DNA of 60,376 nucleotides from Delftia sp. PS-11 (GTDB taxonomy: Bacteria > Pseudomonadota > Gammaproteobacteria > Burkholderiales > Burkholderiaceae_C). Shown here in pieces: positions 35,634 to 44,932 of this stretch (positions are counted from its first letter, which is position 1; every line of letters begins with the position of its first letter). The notes under the pieces were generated by a model. That model was not told the origin of the DNA. It made no database searches and saw nothing but the letters and a program-made list of their open reading frames with translations. The stretch lies in contig NZ_JACSYA010000037.1 of the NCBI RefSeq assembly GCF_029870285.1, forward strand, positions 1 through 60,376. The letters run 5' to 3'. The translations under genes were made by a program, and so were the position numbers.

Positions 35634-37823
35634 TCAGAAGAAGTACGTCAGACCCACGTTGAAGCTGCGCGGCAGCGAGGGCGATACCACGTTGGCGTTG
35701 ATGGCGCCGTCGTAGTAGGCCCGGTCGAACAGGTTCTTGACGCCCGCCGTGATGCGGTAGTTCTCACCCTCGTAGCTGACAGAGGCATCGGCCACAAAGT
35801 ACGAGGGCAGCGTGAAGGGGTAGGAGCCGATCTGCTCGCTCACATAGCGTCCGCCCAGCCCCACGGTGACGCGCGGCGCCTGCGGCAGCTTGTAAGTCGC
35901 CCAGGCGGTGAGTGTGTGCCGGGGCGTGAGGTTCAGCGGCAGGCCCACGATGGCGGCGTTGTTGTCCCGGGTGACCTTGGTCTGCGTGTAGGTGTAGGCG
36001 CTGGTCAGCTTCCAGCCGTTCTTCAGGTCTGCACCCACCTCCACCTCCAGCCCGCGCGCGCGTTGCTCGCCGGTTTGTATGCTGAAGCCGGTGTTCACCA
36101 GGTCGGCCGTGGTCACGTTCTGGCGCACCAGATTGAAGACGGCCAGCGAGCCTGTGAGCTGTCCGCCGGGAGCTTCGTATTTCACGCCGGCTTCCCACTG
36201 CTTGCCTGTCTCGGGCACAAAGGGCGTGCCGCCAAACGTCTGGCCCGATACCGGCAGGAATGATTCGCCGTAGCTGCCGTATGCGGACCAGCCGGGGCGG
36301 AACTCATAGACCAGCCCGGCCGACAGCGTGGTGGCGCTGTCTTTCTGGCGCGTTTGCTGGCCTGCCACGCGGTCGTTGGTATCGTTGGTGGACCAGTCGC
36401 GGCGCATGCCGACCAGTGCGGTCCAGCCCTGGGCAAACTTGATCTGGTCCTGGGCATACACGCCCGCCACGGTCAGCTTGGAGGGCGCATCGCTGGTCAG
36501 CGCAGAGGGGCAGGTGGCCTGCATGCCATAGACGGGCGCGAACAGATCCAGCGCGCCAATGCGGCAGGTGCGGCTGGCCAGCAGGCTGTGGCCGCTGCGC
36601 AGGTCCAGCCCGGTGACGAGCTGGTGCCTGGCGCCCAGTGCCTCGAAGCGCGAGAGCAGCGATGTATCGGTAGCCAGCAGGTCATAGTCCATGTACTGGC
36701 GCGAGGCCTGGCGGTTTTGCAGGCGCTGATTGGCCTGCAGCGCCTGATTGGAGACAAAGTTGCCCGTGCCTTTCTCGGTCTCGTAGCGCACGTTCTGGCG
36801 CAATGTCATGGCCGGCGATATCCTGTGCTCCAGCGCGTAGCCCACCGTGGTGCTTTCCACGTCGTACACGCCAAAGGCCGGGTCGCCGGTGAACATCGTG
36901 CGCGACAGGGTTCCGTTGCGGTTCGGCAGCACCGTGCCATAGGGCGTGATGCCCTGCTGGCGCAGCCATTCGCTGTGGCTGTAGGTGGCAAACAGCACCA
37001 GATCGGTCTGCGCGCCCAGGTCGATGGACAGCGAAGGCGCAAACCAGCGGTCCTTGCGGTACACGAACTGCGTGGGGTCGTCGGAGTTGGATACCTGGGT
37101 GTTGATGCGCAGCGCCGTCTTGCCCGATTCGGACAGGGGGCGGTTGATGTCCGCCTGCAGGCTGCGCTGGCCAAAGCTGCCCACATCCATTCCTACCTCA
37201 TTGAGCGCTTCCTTCTTGGGCCGCTTGCTCACGGCATTGACGATGCCGCCGGGCTGCACCTGACCGTAGAGCACCGATGCCGAACCCTTGAGCACCTCAA
37301 AGCGTTCATAGCCATACGGGTGCAGCTTGGCCCACATGCCCGGGCTTTGCACCAGACCATCGACCAGGATGGATTCGGTCGAGCGAAAGCCCCGGATGTT
37401 GATGTCATCGAACCCGCGCCGCCCGAAGTTGACCGGGCTCACTCCCGCCACGGTCTGCAGGGCCTGCTGCACATTGGTGACCTGCCGCGACTCCATCTGC
37501 TCGCGCGTGACCACGCTGACCGACTGCGGTGTCTCCAGCCGCCGCATGGACATCTTGCTGGCCGTCTGGGCTTCGACCGGGGCAAAGCCCATGTCTTTTT
37601 CTGTGCTGGCGTTGATGCGCACTTCCTGCAGTGCGGTTGCCTCGGCCGATGGCGCCAGGGACTGCTGCGCGAGGGCAACCTGTGCCAGGCACAGTGCCAG
37701 CGGCGTCAGGGCCAGCGACCCGGCCTTGCGGCCGGATGGGAATGAACAAGAAGCTGCGCCAGCAAGGCGGGCAAGAGAGGCGCGCGGCAATCGGATGGCC
37801 GCGTGTGAAGGCTGAAAAGACAT
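35634..37823 (-). CDS. TonB-dependent siderophore receptor
   Basis: 729-residue outer-membrane receptor. A long signal peptide (about residues 1-52, cleaved near ALA-QQ) precedes a plug domain with TPQSVSVVTREQMES, VSPVNFGRRGFDDINIRGF and FEVLKGSASVLYGQVQPGGI, typical of ferric-siderophore receptors of the FhuA/FcuA class. The barrel ends with the terminal aromatic motif VGLTYFF. First gene of a four-gene minus-strand operon with PepSY and two membrane proteins. The siderophore is not predictable, though a hydroxamate is plausible from similarity class. I could not find a clear Fur box upstream. Confidence 0.92.
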   Translation of the reverse strand: MSFQPSHAAIRLPRASLARLAGAASCSFPSGRKAGSLALTPLALCLAQVALAQQSLAPSAEATALQEVRINASTEKDMGFAPVEAQTASKMSMRRLETPQSVSVVTREQMESRQVTNVQQALQTVAGVSPVNFGRRGFDDINIRGFRSTESILVDGLVQSPGMWAKLHPYGYERFEVLKGSASVLYGQVQPGGIVNAVSKRPKKEALNEVGMDVGSFGQRSLQADINRPLSESGKTALRINTQVSNSDDPTQFVYRKDRWFAPSLSIDLGAQTDLVLFATYSHSEWLRQQGITPYGTVLPNRNGTLSRTMFTGDPAFGVYDVESTTVGYALEHRISPAMTLRQNVRYETEKGTGNFVSNQALQANQRLQNRQASRQYMDYDLLATDTSLLSRFEALGARHQLVTGLDLRSGHSLLASRTCRIGALDLFAPVYGMQATCPSALTSDAPSKLTVAGVYAQDQIKFAQGWTALVGMRRDWSTNDTNDRVAGQQTRQKDSATTLSAGLVYEFRPGWSAYGSYGESFLPVSGQTFGGTPFVPETGKQWEAGVKYEAPGGQLTGSLAVFNLVRQNVTTADLVNTGFSIQTGEQRARGLEVEVGADLKNGWKLTSAYTYTQTKVTRDNNAAIVGLPLNLTPRHTLTAWATYKLPQAPRVTVGLGGRYVSEQIGSYPFTLPSYFVADASVSYEGENYRITAGVKNLFDRAYYDGAINANVVSPSLPRSFNVGLTYFF

Positions 37824-38021
37824 GGCAGTCCCGATGAATGGAGGCGAGCAAACGCTGGGGCGCTGGCTCGCGTATCGATTCGGGACGCTGGCTGGCAGGG
37901 GGTGGTATTCTAAAGTCTGTTACGAAAATCTTGCAGAAACCGGCATGTCTGTGCGGCTACCGGCAAGCCGCTTGTCGTGCTGGCGATGGCAGAGCCGGGT
38001 CTGAACCGGCCTCTGGCCTCT

Positions 38022-38468
38022 TCATCCAAACAACCCGGCTTCGTCCAGCAGCGCAAACGCCACATCCGGCGTTCTCTCCATCCCTCGCCGGATTGCTGCC
38101 GCAACGGCCTGCCGCGTCTTGCGGCACAGCCCGCGCATGGGCAGCACCTCGATCTGGATGCCGCGCACAGTGCGCACCTCGCTGGCGCCGGGTTCGATGC
38201 GCAGACGGATTCCCAGCTGCTCGTACATGCGCCTTTCCACATGGCGCAGGTCCTGCAGGCTGGTGACCCGCTCCAGCCGCTGCAGCAGCCGCTTTTCTTC
38301 TTCCCGGGTCAGCCGCAGGATGCGCTGGTCGCCCATGGAGTCGGCGCGCAGGGCTTCGTGCCCGCAGATGCAGGCACCCGCAGGGCATGGAACGCGGATC
38401 GGAATCTGGACGGGAAAGCTCATCGATGCCCAAGAAAAGGCCACCCCGGTGGGGCGGTGCAGGTTCAT
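38022..38468 (-). CDS. Conserved hypothetical protein with Cys motif, 148 aa
   Basis: Soluble protein beginning MNLHRPTG. A cysteine/histidine motif [16 protein letters not shown] lies at about residues 28-43 and could bind metal. A helical, charged middle ([22 protein letters not shown]) and a C-terminal Arg-rich region follow. A second cysteine occurs in RGLCRKTRQ. The start at 38468 is preferred because the upstream extension lacks a ribosome site and conservation-like composition. No family assigned. It is on the opposite strand to metN, about 320 bases away. Confidence 0.55.
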   Translation of the reverse strand: MNLHRPTGVAFSWASMSFPVQIPIRVPCPAGACICGHEALRADSMGDQRILRLTREEEKRLLQRLERVTSLQDLRHVERRMYEQLGIRLRIEPGASEVRTVRGIQIEVLPMRGLCRKTRQAVAAAIRRGMERTPDVAFALLDEAGLFG

Positions 38469-38787
38469 GCTAATTGAGCGCCTGTGCGAGGCCAAGAGGC
38501 TTGTGTACGTGTTCAGGGGTCTCTGTCGCAGCCTGGATGCCGCGTGCCCAGGCATGAGGGGGCTGATGCTGCGCACACTGATAGCCCGAGGCCATGAAGG
38601 CGTGCCCGCATTCAGGCATAGTGGAGGGTTACGCAGAAAGCAGGGAAGTCCGGTACATAACCGGAGTTTCTTATTACTTTATTTTTCTATAGTTTGCGCT
38701 TTCATGCGTGCAGACTATATTGAAGCAACTTCTCCCAACAATGCGCAGCACAGCCCAAGAGGCCATGCTGTGCCGTGGCGTGTTTTC
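38469..38787. other. Intergenic region upstream of metN
   Basis: 319 bases between divergent genes. It contains a hairpin TCCGGT-ACATA-ACCGGA (38649-38665) followed by an AT-rich stretch and a promoter-like pair at 38694-38721. No SAM riboswitch fold is apparent. Confidence 0.5.
38694..38721 (+). promoter_or_regulatory. Possible sigma-70 promoter for metN-metI
   Basis: A poor -35 (TTGCGC, 38694-38699) is 16 bases from a good -10 (TATATT, 38716-38721). It lies 67 bases before the metN start and follows the AT-rich segment. Position and -10 quality are the only support. Confidence 0.35.
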
Positions 38788-39834
38788 ATGATCGAGATTC
38801 GGGATCTTTCCCTGACTTACCAGGGCCCTACAGGGCCCGTCCATGCCTTGCGGGGCATCAACCTGCAGATCCAGCCGGGCGAGGTGTTCGGCATCATCGG
38901 GCGCAGCGGCGCGGGCAAAAGCTCGCTGGTGCGCTGCCTGAACCTGCTCAACCGTCCGACCTCGGGCCAGGTGCTTGTGGGTGGGCGCGACCTGATGCGG
39001 CTCAATGATGCCGAGCTGCGCACGGCGCGGCGCGACATCGGCATGGTGTTCCAGCATTTCAATCTGCTGTCCTCGCGCACGGTGTTCGACAATGCCGCGC
39101 TGCCGCTGGAGCTGGCCGGCATGGGCAAGGACGAGATCCGAAAGCGCGTGGATCCGCTGCTGGACCTGGTGGGCCTGAGCGCGCTGCGTGACCGCTATCC
39201 GGCGCAGATCTCGGGCGGGCAAAAGCAGCGGGTGGGCATTGCACGCGCGCTGGCCAGCCACCCCAAGGTGCTGCTGTCTGATGAGGCCACCTCGGCCCTG
39301 GACCCCGAGACCACGCGCTCCATTCTGGACCTGCTGCGCAAGGTCAACCGCGAGCTGGGCCTGACCGTGGTGCTGATCACCCACCAGATGCAGGTGATCA
39401 AGCAGATTGCGGACCGCGTGGCCGTGATCGACGGCGGCCAGATCGCCGAGATGGGGCCGGTCATCGATGTGTTCACGCGCCCGCAGCAGGCCATCACGCG
39501 CAGCCTGATCGACGAGATCGTGCCCCAGCAGTTGCCCGAGTCGGTGACCCGCCGCGTCAACGAGCTCAGTGCCCAGCTGGTCCCTGGGCAGCAAGGCCGG
39601 CTGCTGCGCCTGTCCTATGCAGGTGAGAGCGCCTACCAGCCCATCCTGTCGCATCTGATCCGGGAACTGGGGCTGGATCTGTCGATCCTGCATGGCCAGA
39701 TCGATGAGATCCAGGAGCAGACCTTTGGCTCGCTGGCGGTTTTTGCCAGCGGCGATGCGGCCAGAATCGATGCCGCTGTCGAGCATCTGCGCGCCAGCGG
39801 CGTGCAGGTCCAGATCGTTGCCACCAGGGACTGA
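38788..39834 (+). CDS. metN: Methionine ABC transporter ATP-binding protein
   Basis: 348-residue ATPase of the methionine importer. Walker A is GRSGAGKS (residues 38-45), the signature is ISGGQKQR near 144, and Walker B is [13 protein letters not shown] near 165. The C-terminal domain from about residue 265 ([20 protein letters not shown], then [21 protein letters not shown]) is the NIL/ACT-like methionine-sensing domain, which mediates trans-inhibition. It is 3 bases from metI. A long in-frame extension to 38119 is not coding; the start begins [11 protein letters not shown] as in the family. The binding protein metQ is not in the window. Confidence 0.95.
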   Translation: MIEIRDLSLTYQGPTGPVHALRGINLQIQPGEVFGIIGRSGAGKSSLVRCLNLLNRPTSGQVLVGGRDLMRLNDAELRTARRDIGMVFQHFNLLSSRTVFDNAALPLELAGMGKDEIRKRVDPLLDLVGLSALRDRYPAQISGGQKQRVGIARALASHPKVLLSDEATSALDPETTRSILDLLRKVNRELGLTVVLITHQMQVIKQIADRVAVIDGGQIAEMGPVIDVFTRPQQAITRSLIDEIVPQQLPESVTRRVNELSAQLVPGQQGRLLRLSYAGESAYQPILSHLIRELGLDLSILHGQIDEIQEQTFGSLAVFASGDAARIDAAVEHLRASGVQVQIVATRD

Positions 39835-39837
39835 GCG

Positions 39838-40503
39838 ATGTTTGAGAATTTTTCGGAAATGATGCTGGAGCTGTTCGTCAGCTCGCTGTGGGAGACCCTC
39901 ATCATGGTGGGTGTCTCGGGACTGGTGGGCGGCCTGATCGGCATTCCCCTGGGCGTGTTCCTGCGCCTGACGGACCATGGCGGCGTGCTGCAGAATGGCC
40001 CTGCCAACAAGACCGTGGGCTGGATCGTCAATGCGCTGCGCTCCACGCCGTTCATCATCTTGCTGGTGGCCATCATCCCGCTGACGCGGCTGATCACAGG
40101 CTCGTCCATCGGTACCTGGGCTGCCGTGGTGCCGCTGACCATCGCGGCCGCGCCCTTTGTGGCGCGGCTGGTCGAGACGGCGCTGCGCGAAGTGGACAAT
40201 GGCCTGGTGGAGGCCGCGCAGTCCATGGGCGCCACGACGGGCCAGATTGTCTGGAAGATCCTGCTGCCCGAGGCGCTGCCAGGCATCGTCGCGGGCCTGA
40301 CCATCAGCTTCGTGAGCCTGACCGGCTATTCGGCCATGGCTGGCGCCATCGGCGGCGGCGGCCTGGGTGACCTGGGCATCCGCTATGGCTACCAGCGCTT
40401 CCTGCCGGATGTGATGCTGGCTGTGGTGATCATCCTGATCTTTTTCGTGCAGGCCATCCAGAGTCTGGGCGATTGGGCCGTGCGCCGGTTGAGCCACCGC
40501 TGA
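39838..40503 (+). CDS. metI: Methionine ABC transporter permease
   Basis: 221-residue inner-membrane permease with five helices and the EAA loop EAAQSMGATTGQIVWKILLPEALPG (about residues 126-150), through which it couples to MetN. Sequence and length fit MetI. It follows metN by 3 bases, a translationally coupled arrangement. Downstream, 60 bases away, is an acireductone-dioxygenase-like cupin on the same strand, which ties the operon to sulfur amino acid metabolism. Confidence 0.95.
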   Translation: MFENFSEMMLELFVSSLWETLIMVGVSGLVGGLIGIPLGVFLRLTDHGGVLQNGPANKTVGWIVNALRSTPFIILLVAIIPLTRLITGSSIGTWAAVVPLTIAAAPFVARLVETALREVDNGLVEAAQSMGATTGQIVWKILLPEALPGIVAGLTISFVSLTGYSAMAGAIGGGGLGDLGIRYGYQRFLPDVMLAVVIILIFFVQAIQSLGDWAVRRLSHR

Positions 40504-40563
40504 TTTGCCGGCCTGCCAGGACTGCAGGCCACAGGATTTTTTGTCCAGAAAACCTCGACCACC

Positions 40564-41100
40564 ATGGACACCATGACCTCTCCTGCCTCCCATGTCTGCG
40601 ATGCGGACTTCGTTGCTGGCATCGGCGTGCACTGGGAGCGGCGCCCGCTGACGCCCGAGCCCGGTCTGGCGGCACTGCTGCAGCAGCCCGATCTGGACCA
40701 TGGTGGCAAGGCCACCGTAGTCCAGGCCGTGGGCACGATGGTGGTCGATGAATGCGTGGCACATGGCTATCACAGCATGGATCTGGTCGTGCTGCATCCG
40801 GGAACGCCGGGCCTGGACGAGGCGCTGGAGCGCTTCGACAAGCCCCACACCCATGCGGATGACGAGGTGCGCTACATCCTCGAAGGCGAAGGTCTTTTCG
40901 GTTTTTTCAACGCCCAGGGCCAGGAGCGAGTGCTGCGCGTGGGGCCGGGCGACTATCTGCGCATACCGGCTGGCGTGGAGCACCGCTTCACCCTGACGGC
41001 TGTGCGGCGCATCAAGGCGCTGCGCCTGTTCGCGGATACGGCGGGCTGGGTGGCGCAGTACACGCAGCGTCCCGCCGCTGCCATGGCGGCGGGTTCGTGA
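40564..41100 (+). CDS. Acireductone dioxygenase-like cupin
   Basis: 178-residue cupin. The metal ligands of acireductone dioxygenase are all present: His95 and His97 in [12 protein letters not shown], Glu101, and His140 in IPAGVEHRF. The C-terminal [17 protein letters not shown] matches the same family. Those enzymes convert the acireductone of the methionine salvage pathway to the oxo-acid precursor of methionine plus formate. Placement after metNI supports methionine-related metabolism. The N-terminal roughly 45 residues are longer than usual. Other methionine salvage genes (mtnA, mtnB, mtnC) are not in the window, so a different substrate remains possible. Confidence 0.75.
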   Translation: MDTMTSPASHVCDADFVAGIGVHWERRPLTPEPGLAALLQQPDLDHGGKATVVQAVGTMVVDECVAHGYHSMDLVVLHPGTPGLDEALERFDKPHTHADDEVRYILEGEGLFGFFNAQGQERVLRVGPGDYLRIPAGVEHRFTLTAVRRIKALRLFADTAGWVAQYTQRPAAAMAAGS

Positions 41101-41105
41101 GCCTG

Positions 41106-41130
41106 AGCCTGGCAAAGCCAGGCTTTCTTC
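41106..41130 (+). terminator. Intrinsic terminator after the metNI-cupin operon
   Basis: AGCCTGGC-AAA-GCCAGGCT makes a perfect 8-bp stem starting 6 bases after the stop codon, followed by a T-rich stretch (TTTCTTC). A good rho-independent terminator; it also lies at the convergent end of the carrier gene. Confidence 0.75.
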
Positions 41131-41143
41131 TGGGTCGCAAGGC

Positions 41144-42172
41144 TTATTTGGCCGCAGCCGTATCCGCCTTGGCTGCAGGCGCTGCACTGCCTTCCAGCAC
41201 CTCAGTGTGCACAGGCCGGCGCGCATAGCGCTGGGCCAGCACGGCGCAGACCATGAGCTGCAGTTGGTGGAACAGCATCAGCGGCAGCACGATGGCGCCT
41301 ACGGCGCTGGACTCGAATAGCACCTTGGCCATGGGCACGCCGCTGACCAGGCTCTTCTTGGAGCCGCAGAACACCAGCGTGATCTCGTCTTCCTTGGAAA
41401 AGCCCAGGCGGCGGGCTGTCCATGACGTGATGCACAGCACCAGCGCCAGCAGGATGGACGACAGCAGCAGCAGGCCCAGCAGCGCGGGCAGGGGCGTTTG
41501 CTGCCACAGGCCGCTGATCACGGCGGCGCTGAAAGCGGTGTAGACCACCAGCAGTATGGAGCCCTGGTCCACGATCTTCACGCGCTTGGCGTGGCGTGCG
41601 ATGAAGCTGCCGATCACGGGGCGCAGCAGGTGGCCTGCCACGAAGGGCAGCAGCAGCTGCACGGCGATCTTGCCGATGGCCTGCAGTGCGTCGCCGCCCT
41701 CGGCGCTCTTGTGCAGCAGCAGGCTGACCAGGATGGGGGTGACCACGATGCCCATCAGCGTGGAGGCCGAGGCGCTGCACACGGCCGCCGGCATGTTGCC
41801 GCGCGCCATGGCTGTGAAGGCAATGGCCGACTGCACGGTGGCCGGCAGCGCGCACAGGAAGAGCACGCCGGTGTACATGTCCGGCGTGACCAGAGGCTCC
41901 AGCACCGGGCGCAGCGCCCAGCCCAGCAGCGGAAACAGCACGAAGGTGGCCGCAAAGATGGTCAGGTGTAGCCGCCAGTGGCCAATGCCCGCGAGGATGG
42001 CCTCGCGCGAGAGCTTGGCCCCGTGCAGGAAGAACAGCAGGCTGACCATGAGCGTGGTGGCCACCTCCAGCCATTGGGAGACCTGGCCCGAGGCGGGCAG
42101 GAAGCTGGCCAGCGCCACGGTGGACAGCAGCATCAGCGTGAAATTGTCGGGGGCGAAGCGGGGGCGTGCCAT
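41144..42172 (-). CDS. Bile acid:sodium symporter-like transporter (SBF-like, putative CPA carrier)
   Basis: 342-residue polytopic protein with nine or ten helices. It has the fold and motifs of the SBF-like family (FLHGAKLSREAI about residues 48-59, MPAAVCSASASTLMGIV with helix-break residues near 135, CGSKKSLVSGVPM near 278). Such proteins move organic anions or act as cation/proton antiporters. The start at 42172 is the M before RPRFAPDN; the upstream in-frame ATG at 42211 gives an unlike extension. It diverges from a LysR gene by about 110 bases and is probably its target. Confidence 0.8.
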   Translation of the reverse strand: MARPRFAPDNFTLMLLSTVALASFLPASGQVSQWLEVATTLMVSLLFFLHGAKLSREAILAGIGHWRLHLTIFAATFVLFPLLGWALRPVLEPLVTPDMYTGVLFLCALPATVQSAIAFTAMARGNMPAAVCSASASTLMGIVVTPILVSLLLHKSAEGGDALQAIGKIAVQLLLPFVAGHLLRPVIGSFIARHAKRVKIVDQGSILLVVYTAFSAAVISGLWQQTPLPALLGLLLLSSILLALVLCITSWTARRLGFSKEDEITLVFCGSKKSLVSGVPMAKVLFESSAVGAIVLPLMLFHQLQLMVCAVLAQRYARRPVHTEVLEGSAAPAAKADTAAAK

Positions 42173-42281
42173 GGAAGACTTTCTCGGTGGGGTCGTGCAG
42201 CCGGGCTGCAAGGCCCCGATTGGATGCCTGTCCCATTGAAAAGAGAAATGGATTTATCTGATGGTTTTATAATTTTTTCTC

Positions 42282-43202
42282 ATGAATATCAGCCTGCGCC
42301 AGTTGCGTGCTTTTCTGGCGGTGGCCGAAAGCCGCAATTTCAGCCGTGCCGGCGAACTGATGGCCCTGACCCAGCCCGCCGTCAGCCGCAATGTCACCGA
42401 GCTGGAGCAGGCTCTGGGCGTGCAGCTGCTGCACCGCACGACGCGCGAGGTGGAGCTGACCGATGCCGGCCGCCTGCTGCAGGGCGGTGTGACGCGCGTG
42501 CTGGATGCACTGGATGAATGCCTGCTGGAGGTGCGCGGTCTGGCCACCGAGCGCCTGGGCAAGGTGCGCGTAGCCAGCAGTCCCACGCTGTCGGCCCACC
42601 TGATGCCGCGCTGCATTGCGCGCTGCCGCGAAGAATCACCCGGCATCCAGCTGTTGCTTCTGGACCGTATCCAGAGCGATGTGTTGCAAAGCGTGCGCAG
42701 CGGCGAGGTGGATTTTGGCGTGGTCATTGATCCCCAGGGCCGCGATGACCTGCACTGCGAAACCATTCTGAGCGAGCCTTTCTGCCTGGTGTGTCCCGCT
42801 GCGCACCGGCTGGCCCGCAAGCGCCAGGTGGCCTGGAGCGATCTGGCCCGCCAGCCGCTGGTGCTGCTGGACCATGCCTCGGGCAGCCGCCGCCTGATCG
42901 ATGCTGCGCTGCAGGCCCACCAGGCCGATGCGCCCGTGGCGCAGGAGGTCGGCCACACTACCACCATCTTCAGCATGCTCCAGGCCGGCCTGGGCCTGAG
43001 CGTGGTGCCCGAACTGGCCGTGCCGCCCGAATGGCGCAGCGCGCACGCCGATGCTGGTGCGCCGCCGTATGCCCTGGCCAGCCGTGCCTTGCTGCCGCGC
43101 GTGCAGCGCGACATCATGCTGGTGCGCCGGCGCCAGCGCGAACTGTCGCCAGTGGCGCAAAGCGTATGGGATCTGGTGCGTGGAGAGGCGGCGCTGATGT
43201 GA
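42282..43202 (+). CDS. LysR-family transcriptional regulator
   Basis: 306-residue regulator. N-terminal helix-turn-helix MNISLRQLRAFLAVAESRNF followed by SRAGELMALTQPAVSRNVTELEQ is a textbook LysR domain; effector domain from about residue 92. It is divergent from the SBF-like transporter; the intervening about 110 bases are AT-rich near the LysR start. Likely it senses the transported anion or a derivative. The 3' end abuts a decayed toxin gene on the opposite strand, 7 bases away. Confidence 0.92.
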   Translation: MNISLRQLRAFLAVAESRNFSRAGELMALTQPAVSRNVTELEQALGVQLLHRTTREVELTDAGRLLQGGVTRVLDALDECLLEVRGLATERLGKVRVASSPTLSAHLMPRCIARCREESPGIQLLLLDRIQSDVLQSVRSGEVDFGVVIDPQGRDDLHCETILSEPFCLVCPAAHRLARKRQVAWSDLARQPLVLLDHASGSRRLIDAALQAHQADAPVAQEVGHTTTIFSMLQAGLGLSVVPELAVPPEWRSAHADAGAPPYALASRALLPRVQRDIMLVRRRQRELSPVAQSVWDLVRGEAALM

Positions 43203-43209
43203 GGTGGCG

Positions 43210-43526
43210 TCAGCCGGCATGCCAGTTGAGGCACTGCAAGCCTGGGACCCGTGCAAATTTGCCAACATTGCGTGTCACCAGTGCGGCTTGATAGCGCAAG
43301 GCCGTCGCTGCAATCAGGATGTCGTGAGGTTCTATGGGCATGCCCGCTGATTCCAATTCAGCGCGGAGACGGGCAGCCTGGCATGCGCTGCAGGCCATAC
43401 CGCAGCTCGTACTCCACGATAGCGGGTACGCCCAAGCCGGAAGGCTTCAGGGCTTGAATGCGTGGGGCGACTTTCGCATCACCGCGAAAGTAGTAGGCTG
43501 ATGGTGTTGCTGTCGAGGATCAGCAC
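43210..43526 (-). pseudogene. vapC: Decayed vapC (PIN-domain toxin) remnant
   Basis: Fragments of a VapC-type PIN-domain ribonuclease can be read in three frames. From GTG at 43526 the first ten codons give VLILDSNTIS, then one extra base shifts to YYFRGDAKVAPRIQALKPSG and onward to EYELRYGL. A further shift leads to RLRAELESAGMPIEPHDILIAATALRYQA to the stop at 43210. The usual 35-40 residues between the second and third parts are missing, so there is also a deletion. Catalytic acidic residues (D in LDSN, E in VEYE, D in PHD) survive. No intact antitoxin gene is found; short remnant reading upstream (about 43530-43620) is unconvincing. Confidence 0.75.
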
Positions 43527-43626
43527 ATGCTGCCTTCAAAAGGCGATGCGTGCAGTGTCTTTTTCCGTTGAGAAAGTGCTGTCTTCGCGTTGTCTGGTGG
43601 CGACCTCAGATCAGTGTGAACAGGCC

Positions 43627-44928
43627 CTAATGCGCAATGCCTGCACAGGCCTGAGCGTAGGGCCGCAGCGCTTGGCGCACGCGGTCCAGCACCAGTGCGC
43701 GGGGCGAAGGGGGCAGATGACCGGCGCGCACGGCCTGGTATTGGCCGGGCAGGAACTGGCTGATCATGTTTTCGGGCAGGGCGCAGGCGGACAGGTTGTC
43801 CATCAGCCGTGTCACGGCGGCCTGTACGCACGGGTCTGCCCAGTAGTAGCGGATGCGGTCGCTGTAGCTGTAGATGCGCAGCAGCCTTTGCGCGTCAGGG
43901 TCGCCGGGTGGGTCGCCGCGGTAGTAGCGCTGCCAGTTGGCGGGCTTGCCGAGCATGGCCGACTCCAGCACGGCGGGCAGGTGGGAGCGCCGGGGCGCGT
44001 CGATGAGCAATTCTTCCATGGCGGCCAGCGCGAACAGCGCCTCGCGCAATGCGAAGGTGGCGCCGGGGCCGACCTTGAGGATGGCGAAGCCGTCCCGCAC
44101 CAGCTGGCGCAGCGCTTCGGGCCGCTGGTAGTCGGTGGAGTGTGCCTCGAAGACCAGTCCGGGGTGCTGCTGCAGCAGCCGCTTGAGGTCGGCCGCTTCG
44201 GCGGGCATGTAATCGACCACTCTGGCGTGGTCGAACTCCACACCGGGCTGGACCACGAGCGCGATGACGCGCTGCCAGGCCTGGGCCAGGCCCTCCTGCG
44301 CAAAGACCTGCTGGTGCACCTGCAGGGTGCGCATTGCATCGGCGCGGACTGTGATCTGGACTTGCTCCAGCGCGTGGCTGGCGCCACCTGGCACGGGCAC
44401 TTCGGTGCCGATCACGTAAACGGGGCGCGCCGATTGCTGCTCTGCCACCTGGCATAGCCGGGCGGCGCGGCGTGCGATGCGGTCGTCGTCCAGCGGGACG
44501 GCATCATCAGCGCAGGCCATGCTGGCGTCCAGGTGCAGCTTCACAAAGCCTGCGCATGCATAGGCGCGCACCAGATCCTGCGCCAGTTCCATGGCCTCGG
44601 CTGCAGGGCGGTCGGCCCAGGGCGTAGGGCCCAGGTGGTCGCCTCCCAGCAGCACGCGCTCGTGCGGCATGCCGGCGCGGCTGGCAATGTCCAGCACAAA
44701 GCGCCGGAAACCGGCGGGCTGCATGCCTGTGTAGCCGCCGAACTGGTTGACCTGGTTGGCTGTGGCTTCGACGAGCACGGGTGTGCCGTCCTCCAGTGCC
44801 TGGTGCATGGCGGCTTCGATGACCAGGGGGTGGGCCGAACAGATCGAGTAGATGCCGTGCGCGGCGCCTGCGGCCTGTGCCGCAGCCCCCGTCCTGGCCT
44901 GTGCGAGCCGCTGCAGATAGTCGTGCAT
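43627..44928 (-). CDS. GatZ/KbaZ-family protein, probable D-tagatose-6-phosphate 4-epimerase
   Basis: 433-residue TIM-barrel protein of the PF08013 family. Readable family motifs include GIYSICSAHPLVIEAAM (about 25-41), EATANQVNQFGGYTGM, GGDHLGPTPW near 96 and LHLDASMACADD near 131. In enteric bacteria relatives assist the class II aldolase GatY/KbaY, but no such catalytic subunit is present here. Agrobacterium members convert D-tagatose-6-phosphate to D-fructose-6-phosphate, and the adjacent PfkB kinase and ABC transporter match that pathway. The start at 44928 lies 4 bases after the kinase stop. Last gene of the sugar operon. Confidence 0.87.
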   Translation of the reverse strand: MHDYLQRLAQARTGAAAQAAGAAHGIYSICSAHPLVIEAAMHQALEDGTPVLVEATANQVNQFGGYTGMQPAGFRRFVLDIASRAGMPHERVLLGGDHLGPTPWADRPAAEAMELAQDLVRAYACAGFVKLHLDASMACADDAVPLDDDRIARRAARLCQVAEQQSARPVYVIGTEVPVPGGASHALEQVQITVRADAMRTLQVHQQVFAQEGLAQAWQRVIALVVQPGVEFDHARVVDYMPAEAADLKRLLQQHPGLVFEAHSTDYQRPEALRQLVRDGFAILKVGPGATFALREALFALAAMEELLIDAPRRSHLPAVLESAMLGKPANWQRYYRGDPPGDPDAQRLLRIYSYSDRIRYYWADPCVQAAVTRLMDNLSACALPENMISQFLPGQYQAVRAGHLPPSPRALVLDRVRQALRPYAQACAGIAH

Positions 44929-44932
44929 GGTG

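Noticed and set aside
37824..38021. Fur box before the siderophore receptor
   Set aside because: No run of NATWAT-type hexamers is convincing, although iron control is likely from the gene content.
38469..38787. SAM or SAH riboswitch before metN
   Set aside because: I see only one short hairpin and no conserved riboswitch core.
38674..41226. 850-codon antisense frame across metN, metI and the cupin
   Set aside because: It crosses three real genes and has only His/Asp/Gly-rich shadow sequence.
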